From: Euperipatoides rowelli
Lineage: Eukaryota; Onychophora; Udeonychophora; Euonychophora; Peripatopsidae
Length of the DNA: 11,541 nucleotides
Direction: 5' to 3' (one strand)
Assembly (NCBI GenBank): GCA_003024985.2
Contig: PXIH01S0001424.1
In this document: positions 1-7,374 of the stretch, piece after piece
Numbering within the stretch: the first letter of the stretch is position 1
Layout: each line of letters starts with the position of its first letter
The notes under the pieces: generated by a model
Told to the model about the DNA's origin: nothing
Seen by the model: only the letters and a program-made list of their open reading frames with translations
Databases searched by the model: none
Translations under genes and position numbers: made by a program

Positions 1-980
1 ATATTAGGAAAACCTTTACTGGAATTTGGACGCTAGCTTATTATCCACGCTATTGTAATTTTAGCCAAACAATTTTTTAAATGTTTACAAATTTTATTTA
101 TTTGCACAAAATGATTTTATTCACATTATTAATATTCACCTTGAACAAAATATTTTTTTTTGTCTTTTGGAGGGTAATATTGTAAAGCTTTTTTTTTCGT
201 TAAAATATAGAGGTTTATTTGAATATACCGTATAAACAAAAAAGACATACACGAATAATATCCTATTAATTGTGTGATATCCGATTAATGACCGAATGCA
301 TCATTAGATTAATAGATTCCTAAAATTTTAAGGTTATGTATATGTAGTTTTTCAATTGCAAAACTACAGAATAAAATTTCTTTTATTTCTTATTGCTGCT
401 AATTAGAGGTAATAGGTTTATTACCTAATAATAATTGTATATATTTATTGATTATAATGTTGATTATAAATTTTGCAAACTAACTAATAAATATTAGTAC
501 ATGATTTTATAATTGATTGTATTTTTATCGATATATTCTATAAAAATATTGCAAACGTTATTGAATAAAATATATTGTCTATAATGGTATAGCCAATCTA
601 GGTCTAAAATATGCCCTTAACCTTTGACCTCAATTTTATGTTGTTTCTATAAATCAAATTTATATTTAAAGATGGACTTGATCTTGATATGTTTGAAAAG
701 AAATAACTTTATAAAAGGAACTTTTATTGCCATATAAAATAAAGAAAAGGCATATTTTCACTGTATATAATGTTTAAAAGCAAAAGACTTTGTTATTGGT
801 TTTGTTTACAAATTGAAGACTTATGTTATTGTTTACAATTTGAAAAGTGATGTCATTGTTGATATTATTTTTACTCGCATGTTGATACTGATGCTGCAAT
901 TTAATCTGTATATTAGGAACTTCATCATCACTTTAATAACCAATCTTCAATCATCTGTGACGTGAAGTGATCCGCCTACC
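1..980. other. AT-rich sequence with no recognised gene
   Basis: Roughly the first kilobase is AT-rich with short T and A runs and frequent stops in all frames. I see no long reading frame, tRNA-like fold or mobile-element terminus. Around 786-843 a stretch of about 30 bases (TTGTTATTG followed by GTTTACAA and AATTTGAA/GAAGAC-like words) occurs twice in imperfect form. If the candidate promoter at 991 is real, the last few hundred bases could be its upstream region or an LTR U3, but nothing here proves that. Confidence 0.5.
407..426. repeat. Short perfect inverted repeat (8 bp arms, 4 bp loop)
   Basis: The arms AGGTAATA (407-414) and TATTACCT (419-426) are perfect reverse complements around a GGTT loop. 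The flanking TAATTA-type bases extend the pairing imperfectly. Hairpins of this size arise by chance in AT-rich DNA, so no function is assigned. Confidence 0.5.
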
Positions 981-990
981 AAAATGCAAG

Positions 991-1060
991 TATAAAAGTC
1001 AATGCAGGCAGCCATCTTGAAGAGATTCCGTAAGATTCGAGCAGCATTCCGTTGGATTCC
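991..1060 (+). promoter_or_regulatory. Candidate RNA polymerase II core promoter (TATA box plus phased repeats)
   Basis: TATAAAAG at 991-998 is a consensus TATA box in a locally less AT-rich stretch, which makes it less likely to be chance. Initiation would be expected about 25-35 bases downstream, near 1020-1030. Four related words follow at 1024 (GATTCCG), 1034 (GATTCGA), 1045 (CATTCCG) and 1055 (GATTCCA), spaced 10, 11 and 10 bases apart, close to one helical turn. This could be the promoter of a host transcript or the U3/R boundary of an LTR. No clear long ORF follows, and the next AATAAA that looks functional is near 1796. The call rests on motif and spacing only. Confidence 0.4.
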
Positions 1061-1450
1061 AGCAGTAAATTTTTCCTGAAAAGTTGTATCATCTCCCATC
1101 ATAAAATCTCGAGATGATCTAAGTCACTAATTATGATTTTCCAATTATATCATCAATAAACGTGATTAACAAAATCAGTTATCATGTTTAGAGATTATTT
1201 CAAACAAATTCCAGAAATTTAGTCAAAAGTTGAATGAATTTTTCTGATGCAGATTTCTCCATTTCCAGTTATCAATATAAACAAAGCCATCTGATGTCAG
1301 TTGTCATGCCTGAATACCGGTACTAAAGAACATAAGTTTTACAGTTATCCATGCCAGTTTACCAAAGAATATCCAGTCCAGTTTCCAAATCAAAGTTTGC
1401 AGTTTTTAATGAACAATTTTAATAAAATATTTTTTAATAACATTCAAATT
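1061..1450. other. Non-coding stretch with no recognised feature
   Basis: About 390 bases between the candidate promoter and the first direct repeat. The palindrome ATCTCGAGAT lies near 1106-1115. The only reading frame of any length (starting at 1301) gives a 76-residue peptide with no recognisable domain and biased, AT-driven composition, so I do not call it a gene. If the promoter at 991 is used, this would be transcribed leader. Confidence 0.4.
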
Positions 1451-1841
1451 CAATCCCTTGCTTTATTATTAGATATATCCCTCACCTTCCCTTTAACTAG
1501 ATTGGCTTATCATAATTTATATCAAAATTAATATTTTGTCATGACTTTTATCAAGATAATTTTTAATTGGGAATCAAATATCAATAATTTATTTGGAATG
1601 GAAATTTATTGTTACCGTAATTTATATGTTTTAAAGAATAAAAAGAAATACATTATTAAACTTCATTTATTGTTTGTGTGTGAAAACATAGCTATCATTG
1701 ATTATTATTCTTTTACAATTTTTGCAGTCAGATTTCTTTCCTAAGGTATGTGAGATAGGTGGGTGTACTTAGCCTTACTATTCAGGCTGAGGATAAATAA
1801 AGACTTTTGTCTTTCTCCTCTTTAGTCCCTTGGCAGAGTTG
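1451..1841 (+). repeat. Direct repeat copy 1, LTR-end-like, with terminal poly(A) hairpin
   Basis: This 391 bp segment is repeated at 2005-2410. Both copies begin CAATCCCTTGCTTTATTATT and end CTTGGCAGAGTTG. They share long matching blocks such as TTTAAAGAATAAAAAGAAAT, CTTCATTTATTGTTTGTGTG and the block around AGCCTTACTATTCAGGCTGA. By eye they are roughly 85% identical with many small indels, so they are old paralogues, not a recent slippage event. The AATAAA signal near the 3' end, followed by a TTGGCAGAG word that could start a primer-binding site, suggests the R/U5 end of an LTR. I could not find LTR outer ends or a matching 3' LTR. Copy 1 stops exactly at the N at 1842. Confidence 0.75.
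1789..1820 (+). terminator. Poly(A)-signal hairpin, copy 1
   Basis: AATAAA lies at 1796-1801, in and beside the 5' arm of a hairpin. AAAGAC (1799-1804) pairs with GTCTTT (1809-1814) across a TTTT loop. After an asymmetric bulge, the outer GAGGA (1789-1793) pairs with TCCTC (1816-1820). The same 32 bases are unchanged in copy 2 although the repeats have diverged elsewhere. Retroviral poly(A) hairpins place AATAAA similarly. The role here is inferred. Confidence 0.5.
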
Positions 1842-2004
1842 NCTATGTCATTTGTAGCTATAATGAAAATAAGGCTACTCAGTACCGAGCGTTAAGGCTC
1901 TCCATTAGTGCAACTATAGGTAAAAAAATTCCCTGAAATTTGGAGCCTGATATATTGATTTCTATTATCAATAAATGATGCTATCCATCTAGTTAGCAAT
2001 AAAG
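1842..2004. other. Spacer between the two direct repeats, starting with an unresolved base
   Basis: N1842 marks the exact end of repeat copy 1, and the bases after it do not match what follows copy 2. The spacer is slightly less AT-rich in its middle (around CAGTACCGAGCGTTAAGG) and has no ORF or recognisable element. Its sequence may belong to a different contig from the one to the left. Confidence 0.4.
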
Positions 2005-2410
2005 CAATCCCTTGCTTTATTATTAAATATCCCTCACATTCCCTTTATATACTAGATTGGCTTACCATTATTTCTATCAAAATAATATTTTGTCATGAAT
2101 TTCAATAATATTTTATCAAGATAATTTTTTAATTTGGAATCAAAATATTTTATAATTCTTTTGGGAATGGAAATTTATTGTTAATTCATATGTTTTAAAG
2201 AATAAAAAGAAATGCCTTGTTAAACTTCATTTATTGTTTGTGTGTGAAATCATTATTTTAGCTATCATTATTTATTATTATTTTACAATTTCTACAGTCA
2301 GATGTCTTTCCTAAGGTACATGAGATAGGGGGTGTACTTAGCCTTACTATTCAGGCTGAGGATAAATAAAGACTTTTGTCTTTCTCCTCTTTAGTTTCTT
2401 GGCAGAGTTG
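2005..2410 (+). repeat. Direct repeat copy 2, LTR-end-like, with terminal poly(A) hairpin
   Basis: This is the second copy of the unit at 1451-1841, about 15 bp longer because of small insertions (for example the duplicated AATAATATTTTATC-like words near 2100-2120). It lies about 0.8 kb upstream of the first gag start, where the 5' LTR end of the gag-pro element would be expected. After TTGGCAGAGTTG the sequence continues AGTTGAGTCATG without a break. A TGG-initiated primer-binding site here is possible, but I could not match it to a known tRNA 3' end. Confidence 0.75.
2358..2389 (+). terminator. Poly(A)-signal hairpin, copy 2
   Basis: This has the same 32-base structure as at 1789-1820, with AATAAA at 2365-2370, an inner stem AAAGAC/GTCTTT and an outer stem GAGGA/TCCTC. 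It is identical in sequence to copy 1. A transcript running through 2005-2410 would be expected to be cleaved shortly after this point. Confidence 0.5.
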
Positions 2411-3224
2411 AGTTGAGTCATGTCAGTTAATATTATAATTCTTTTCCCCTGTTTTTATGTTTGTGTTGTACATTTTGTTCTATTTATAAGAGAATAGGAT
2501 ATACTGTATAACGTAAGATGTTTGTACACTGGAGCATGTTTGGTGAATACTGTTCAGTATTACTAATACAAAAAGAAAGAAGATCCGGTAATTAATTAGT
2601 GCTGAACAGAATAACTATTGCTGCAGAGCTCAAATGGTAATTTATAGCCTAGTCATTTTAATAGGTGTTTTCTATGGTCAATATGTTTGTTTGTACCTGT
2701 ACGTATGTATTTTATTGTGCGGCGTTTAGGCTACAACACTCATATTAGGTGATGGAAATTGTACTATTAGTATTTTATCTTAGTTTTGTTTTACATTAGT
2801 TGGTCTCTGGATAGAATAGAGTTTATTAAAGGGGTATGAACTCTATGAGCTCAGCTAATCTCAACTCAACGATACTGTTGTCACCGTGAGGTTTCTGACA
2901 TAAGGGAGGATAAGAAAATGGGTCCAAAGCGACAAGATATTTGAATTTTTGACAATCTTCTGATATTTATTCAATAGTTTATGCAATTATTTATTACTTT
3001 TCTTCAGGTTTGTGTCTTGAAGTGGCGTCCGCAATTTATTATGGTTAATTTATTTGAATGTTGCGATTAAATTATTGCAGACCGCCATGTTTGTTTTAGT
3101 TTGAATTGCAATTCCGCAGTAAATGAATGGCAAACTGTGATTGCTTATTAGTTTCACACACAAACAATGAGTTATTGATTGAATTTTATAAATTATCTTA
3201 AACTTATCAATTTTTTATTGTAAA
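2411..3224. other. Possible retroelement leader, no gene recognised
   Basis: About 810 bases lie between the second direct repeat and the first gag ATG. The segment is AT-rich with scattered ATGs that open only very short frames (for example at 2918, seven codons after the ATG). No RNA gene, terminal inverted repeat or second poly(A) hairpin was found. If the repeats are LTR ends, this would be the untranslated leader and packaging region of the gag-pro element. That is inference from position only. Confidence 0.35.
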
Positions 3225-3678
3225 ATGAAATATAAAGAAATGTCCGAAAGTTTAGAAATGAGGTAGGCTTGCCACCAGAAGGCATAATTGAGACAGTACG
3301 GGCTGTCGCTAGTGATGGAATAGCGGTTGAAGCTGAGAATATTTTAATGCAAGAATTAGAAAAAAATGAGCTTATAGAATCATCATATGATAATTTATTT
3401 GATCAGGGTATTTTAATTGCTGAATCAAAGGAATTTACTGATCAAATGAAATCAGAAATATAAAATTTAAAACTGCGGTTAAGCACATCTATTCCTATTA
3501 AAGTAGTGGAGTGAGTAGTCCCCTCTGTCGAGAAAAAGAGCCAAAACACATAAGTTAGTGGCCAAGCTGTAAAATTAGGCACGAATGAGACGATAGATGT
3601 TTGTGCCCTCTCCAGGCTAGATAAACAGAAATTAAATGAACAATCTGAGCAAATCAAAATGCTTAAAGAGAAAAATGC

Positions 3679-3692
3679 TAGTTTGTAGTTTG
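3679..3692 (+). repeat. 7 bp tandem microduplication in gag copy A
   Basis: TAGTTTG occurs twice in direct succession (3679-3685 and 3686-3692). Copy B has it once at the matching site. It creates an in-frame TAG and shifts the frame, so it is one of the inactivating lesions of copy A. Confidence 0.75.
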
Positions 3693-4610
3693 GTGAGGGA
3701 ATTAAGAGAATTGGGAGAAATGGTAAAGGCAATGTCATTTGGTGGTGGTCCTACTAATATTGAAAGTAGTAAAAAACAAATTTTAGTTTCCAATGAAAGA
3801 ACTGAACAAAATAAGAATGAATATATTGCTAGTGCTAGACAAGTTAATGATACTAGTTGTAATATTGTTCTTGTAATAAAAATACTAGTGGAAATTTTCC
3901 ACCGCTGAATGTAACGTGCCAGATGTCCGATGATTGGCAGAATTGGGGGCCTGATTCAGCCTTGGAACTAGCTCCTTTTCAGATGCTTGAGGGAGATGTT
4001 TTGGGGATTGAGCGATTTATAGCCAGTTTCAGGTCTCTAAGAGCACATTATAAATGGCCCGATGCGAAATCTATATCAATTATAGAAAAGAAAATAACAG
4101 GTAAAGCTAAGGCATGTATCTAGTTGGACCGGGCAGTAGTGTACATATTACGTTGGAGGAAATATTGCAGGGGCTGGTTAAATTGTTTTCGTTGCAGAAA
4201 GATAAAATCAAACGAGAATTTTATTTAAAGCAAGCAGTGGGGGAAAGTGCTGTATCTTTCAATTATAGGCTTTTTATGTTGGCTGAATTATTACGCCCTC
4301 TACTGGGAACTCCATTAGCTGAACATCAAGAGGTGTTGGAACAGTATCAAGAAGGGCTTTTACCAAAATCGGGGGAATAACTAATTTGGAGGGTCCTCTT
4401 AGTTTACAGGAATCAGTGGAGTACATCGAAAATAGTGAGGAGAAATTTAAGTTACGAGAGGCTAGGGTTAAAAATGTATATGCATTGGACGTAGTGCCTA
4501 CTGTAGACCCTATTTCAAAACAATTGGAAAGCCTAAAGGAGGAGGTGTCCGAGTTAGCTAAGACTACAAAGGGCATAATTGAAAAAGATTGGCAAAAGAA
4601 GAAAATCTTA

Positions 4611-4657
4611 TGTACATATTGTAAAGGATATGGACATATACAGTAGAACGTTACTGT
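4611..4657 (+). other. CCHC zinc knuckle, copy A (split by 5 bp insertion)
   Basis: Cys codons at 4611 and 4620, His at 4635 and Cys at 4655 supply all four ligands of a retroviral-type CX2CX4HX4C knuckle, which binds element RNA in nucleocapsid. The five bases CAGTA at 4641-4645 lie between the His and the last Cys and break the frame. Copy B lacks these five bases but has lost the last Cys. Confidence 0.75.
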
Positions 4658-4948
4658 AAAAAGAAGTCTATTACAGTGGTTCGAATGGAAATTCGTTAAA
4701 CACTACCACCCCACATTCCTAAGTTCCGTGGATGCTGGGGCGTGATCTATTGAAAGTAAACAAATCGGAGCAAAGTGTAAATGAGTTGTCCAACGATCTA
4801 GAAATAGTCAAGAATAATAACGATATAAACGATTGGAAGATCGCGAATAGAGTTAAGAAAAATAAAAAATTTAAAAATATTACGGTTGTAAAAAAAATTG
4901 AAGAAGGTGGAAGTTTGAAACAAAAAGAAAAGATAGTTTAACGAAACA
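4658..4948 (+). pseudogene. Nucleocapsid-protease linker relic, copy A
   Basis: This is homologous to 6119-6428 in copy B. It is a Lys/Asn-rich linker around ELSNDLEIVKNNNDI and VKKNKKFKNITVVKK, likely to lie between nucleocapsid and protease in the polyprotein. Relative to copy B there is a deletion of roughly 16 bp near 4678, a one-base insertion near 4776-4786 that shifts the frame, and a 4 bp deletion at about 4938 that produces TAA 4939. The segment ends abruptly at N4949, well before the protease active site. Its last 14 bases recur at 7068-7081. Confidence 0.65.
4935..4948 (+). repeat. 14 bp direct repeat, left copy (other copy at 7068-7081)
   Basis: AGTTTAACGAAACA immediately precedes N4949 and is identical to the 14 bases immediately after N7067. 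Both carry a 4 bp deletion that copy B (6411-6428) does not share, so these two ends are closer to each other than either is to copy B. This fits two overlapping contig ends better than a target-site duplication. Confidence 0.85.
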
Positions 4949-4949
4949 N
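4949..4949. other. Unresolved base, probable contig join (left edge of copy B)
   Basis: A single N separates the end of copy A from the start of copy B, where the sequence jumps back to the position matching about 3488. Some scaffolders write one N when contigs are predicted to touch or overlap. Confidence 0.6.
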
Positions 4950-4951
4950 TG

Positions 4952-6199
4952 TCTACTCCTATTAAAGTAGCAGAGCGAGTAGTCTCCTCTGTCGCGGAAA
5001 AGGGCCAAAACACAGAAATTAGTGGCCAAGCTGTAAAATTAGGCACAAATGAAATGACAGATGTTTTTGTCATCTCCAGGCTAGATAAACAGAAATTAAA
5101 TGAAGAATCTGAGAAAATCAAAATGCTTAAAGAGAGAAATGCTAGTTTGGTGAGGGAATTAAGAGAATTTGGAGAAATGGTAAAGGCAATGTCATTTGGT
5201 GGTAGTCCTACCTATACTGAAAGTAGTAAAAAGCAAAATTTAGTTTACAATGAAAGAACTGAACAAAATAAGAACGAATATATTGCTAGTGCTAGACAAG
5301 TTAATGATACTAGTTGCAATAATTGTTCATGTAGTAGAAATACTAGTGGAAATTTTCCGCCGCTGAATGTAACGTGCCAAATGTCCGATGAATGGCAGAA
5401 TTGGGGGCCTGATTCAGCCTCAGAACTAGCTCATTTTCAGCTGCTTGAGGGAGATGTTTTTGGGATTGAGCGATTTATAGCCAGTTTCAGGTCTCTAAGA
5501 GCACATTATAAATGGCCCGATGAAAAATCTATATAAATTTTAGAAAAGAAAATAATGGGTAAAGTTAAGGCAATGTATCAAGCCGGACTGGGCAGTAGTG
5601 TACATATTACGTTGGAGGAATGATTGCAGGGGTTGGTTAAATTGTTTTTGTTGCAGAAAGATAAAAATCAAATGAGAATTTTATTTAAGGCATGTAGACA
5701 AGCAGTGGGGGAAAGTGCCGTATCTTTCAGGTATAGGCTTTTTGTGTTGGCTGAATTATTATGCCCTCTACCGGGAACTCCATTAGCTGAATATCACCAA
5801 GAGGTGTTAGAACAGTATCAAGGGCTTTTACCAAAATTTGGGGAACAACTAATTTGGAGGGGTCCTCTTAGTTTACAGGAATCAGTGGAGTACATTGAAA
5901 GTAGTGAAGAGAAATTTAAGTTATGAGAGGCTAGGGTCAAAAATGTGTATGCATTAGACGTAGTGCCTACTGTAGAAACTGTTTCAAAACAATTGGAAAG
6001 TTTACAGGAAGAGGTGTCTGAGCTAAAACTACAAAAGGGCATTATCGAAAAGGAAAGGCAAAAGAAGAAAATCTTATGTACATATTGTAAAGGATATGGA
6101 CATATAGAGCGTTACTATAAAAATAAGTCTTGTACAGTAATAGGAGACGGTGGTGATTTGAATGGAGATTCATTAAATGCTACCGCCCCACATTCCTAA
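4952..6199 (+). pseudogene. gag: Gag polyprotein relic, copy B (LTR retrotransposon)
   Basis: This is one continuous reading frame (same phase from 4952 to 6199) broken by only three nonsense codons: TAA 5534 (copy A has TCA), TGA 5621 (copy A has ATA) and TGA 5924 (copy A has CGA). It starts inside gag, matching copy A from about 3488, so it lacks the N-terminus. Visible parts are a coiled-coil-like segment (~5075-5190) of about five heptads; a hydrophilic Asn/Ser linker with a small Cys cluster (~5310-5335); the capsid-like core around WQNWGPDS (~5395), RFIASFRSLRAHYKW (~5470) and a helical region to ~5900; a second Glu/Lys-rich coil (~5980-6070); and the zinc knuckle at 6077-6118. By eye it is roughly 90% identical to copy A but with different lesions, so the copies decayed independently. 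The closest family is probably Ty3/gypsy Gag, but I cannot name the lineage. Confidence 0.78.
6077..6118 (+). other. CCHC-like zinc knuckle with last Cys replaced, copy B
   Basis: Cys codons at 6077 and 6086 and His at 6101 are present, but the fourth ligand codon at 6116 is TAT (Tyr), where copy A has TGT. One G-to-A change explains it. The knuckle would probably not hold zinc normally. Confidence 0.75.
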
Positions 6200-7066
6200 G
6201 TTCCTTGAATGCTGGGGCACGATCTATTGAAAGTAAACAAATCGGAGCAATGTGTATTGAGTTGTCCAATGATCTAGAAATAGTCAAGAATAATAACGAT
6301 ATAAATGATTGGAAGATTGTGAATAAAGTTAAGAAAAATAAAAAATTTAAAAATATTACAGTTGTAAAAAAAGTTGAAGAAGGTGGGAGTTTGAAAGAAA
6401 AAGAAAAGATAGTTAATTTAACGAAACAATACCCACCTGAGTTTCTTTCGTACAACTTGTGGCATATTTTATCGCAAGAAAATCCAGTGTTGGCTTTTAA
6501 GAATGCTAATCCACATAAATATGTTGGCCAAGTTACAGTAGTAAAAGATGGTGGAAAAGGGAGTATGGATAATAGATGGAATGGCAAGAAAAAGTCTACC
6601 GTTGAGTCAAAACAGAAATACACGAAGAAAAACGAAGTGTGTAACAAGGTAAATTTTGATAGACTGTACAAAGATAAACCTATTATTACAGTTGAATTAT
6701 TCGGAAAGAAGGTGCAGGCACTTTTGGGCACAGGTGCTGAGAATTGTTTGATATCAGAGAATTGTTTAAATCCGGAGTTATTTAAAAATAAATTGTTGAA
6801 ATTGACAATAAAATCACCAGTATCTGAGAAAGCTATCACTGGTTTTAAAATGGTGGTAACTATTAAAGTTGGTCAAAGTAATGTTTTACATTCCGTTTGT
6901 GTGATCAAAATGCAACAAAAGGTTCCATTCCAAATGATTCTTGGTTATGATTTTTTTATTTTTACATAAGCTTTAATTAATTGCAGAAAACAGGTAGTTA
7001 GTTTTTATATCAGTGAAGGTAAAGCTTGGAGTGAATTTGTGGACCAATCACAGAGCAGGAAAACTT
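6157..7066 (+). pseudogene. Retropepsin-like protease relic with linker, copy B (catalytic Asp lost)
   Basis: The frame is open from 6157 to a TAA at 6967 and remains open after it to N7067. It encodes a Lys-rich linker, then a retroviral-type aspartic protease that would cleave the polyprotein. Family features are the strand ITVELFGKKVQALL (~6688-6726), the active-site loop at 6727-6738, and the C-terminal ILGYDF at 6937-6954 (the usual ILG.DF/W box). The active-site Asp codon is GGC (Gly) at 6727-6729 followed by Thr-Gly-Ala, so the enzyme would be dead; a GAC-to-GGC change is enough. After the stop, a stretch containing INCRKQVVSF resembles the linker from protease to reverse transcriptase in gypsy-like Pol, and it is then cut by the N. 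It lies in the -1 phase relative to gag copy B with a 43-base overlap (6157-6199). I saw no standard slippery heptamer, so this may be natural frameshifting or simply a lesion. Confidence 0.75.
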
Positions 7067-7067
7067 N
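7067..7067. other. Unresolved base, probable contig join (right edge of copy B)
   Basis: A single N cuts copy B inside the protease-RT linker. The sequence then restarts about 650 bases further back in the element, at the point where copy A had stopped. Confidence 0.6.
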
Positions 7068-7081
7068 AGTTTAACGAAACA
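7068..7081 (+). repeat. 14 bp direct repeat, right copy (other copy at 4935-4948)
   Basis: Identical to the 14 bases that end copy A. In copy B the corresponding site carries four extra bases (AGTTAATTTAACG in place of AGTTTAACG). Confidence 0.85.
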
Positions 7082-7374
7082 ATACCCACCTGAGTTCCTT
7101 TCGTACAACTTGTGGCATAGTTTATCACAAGAAAATCCAGTGTTGTCTTGTAAGAATGCTAATCCACATAAATATGTTAGCCACGTTACGGTAGTAAAAG
7201 ATGTTGGAAAAGAGAGTATGGATAATAGATGGAATGGCAAGAAAAAGACCACCGTTGAGTCAAAACGGAAATACACGAAGAGAAACGATGTGTGTAACAA
7301 GGTAAATTTTGATAGGCTGTACAAAGATAAACCTATTACGGTTGAATTATTCGGAAAGAAAGTACATGCTCTGA
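7068..7374 (+). pseudogene. Nucleocapsid-protease linker and protease start relic, copy C
   Basis: This is homologous to 6416-6722 of copy B. The frame is open from 7071 with LTKQYPPEFLSYNLW, then the Lys-rich linker and the first protease strand ITVELFGKKVHAL. Homology stops at about 7374, just before the active-site loop. There the sequence changes to antisense reverse transcriptase of another element, so copy C is truncated at its 3' end by a real junction with no N. Because it begins with the same 14 bases that end copy A and shares their 4 bp deletion, it is best read as the continuation of copy A. Confidence 0.75.

Larger units (their letters stand above)
3225..4657 (+). pseudogene. gag: Gag polyprotein relic, copy A (LTR retrotransposon)
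   Basis: This is the decayed gag of an LTR retrotransposon, most likely Ty3/gypsy-like; Gag would form the particle that packages the element RNA. The most plausible start is ATG 3225, preceded by AAA. Its frame stops at TAG 3264, but an open frame of homologous character begins just there, pointing to a small indel. In order: an acidic/helical N-terminus (to ~3463), a coiled-coil-like Lys/Glu/Leu segment (~3615-3740), a capsid-like core with WQNWGPDS (~3935) and the helix around RFIASFRSLRAHYKW (~4012), then the zinc knuckle at 4611-4657. Against copy B, lesions include TAA 3461, a 7 bp microduplication at 3679-3692, a 1 bp loss near 3862, a 1 bp loss near 4112 and a 5 bp insertion at 4641-4645. 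The segment before 3488 has no counterpart in copies B or C. Confidence 0.75.

Noticed and set aside
1301-1744. Two plus-strand ORFs of 76 and 67 residues as genes
   Set aside because: They lie within or beside the direct repeat, are not preserved in the second copy (which has frame-breaking indels), and show no domain or coding-like composition.
2918-2944. Short ORF starting MGPKRQDI as a transposase start
   Set aside because: The opening resembles jerky/Tigger-type transposases, but it stops after eight codons and nothing homologous follows in other frames.
3021-3032. TGGCGTCCG as a retroelement primer-binding site
   Set aside because: TGGCG is a common PBS start, but the following bases do not extend to any tRNA 3' end I can recall, and no LTR end is seen just before it.
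3442-3738. Minus-strand ORFs opposite gag (also 4274-4576, 4798-5121, 5818-6042, 6180-6839, 7010-7324)
   Set aside because: They mirror real plus-strand gag-pro sequence; their Phe/Ser/Leu-rich composition is that of antisense shadows of Lys/Glu-rich coding DNA.
4935-7081. The 14 bp direct repeat as a LINE-type target-site duplication around an inserted copy B
   Set aside because: Copy B has neither element ends nor a poly(A) tail, and both borders coincide with Ns; overlapping contigs explain it more simply.
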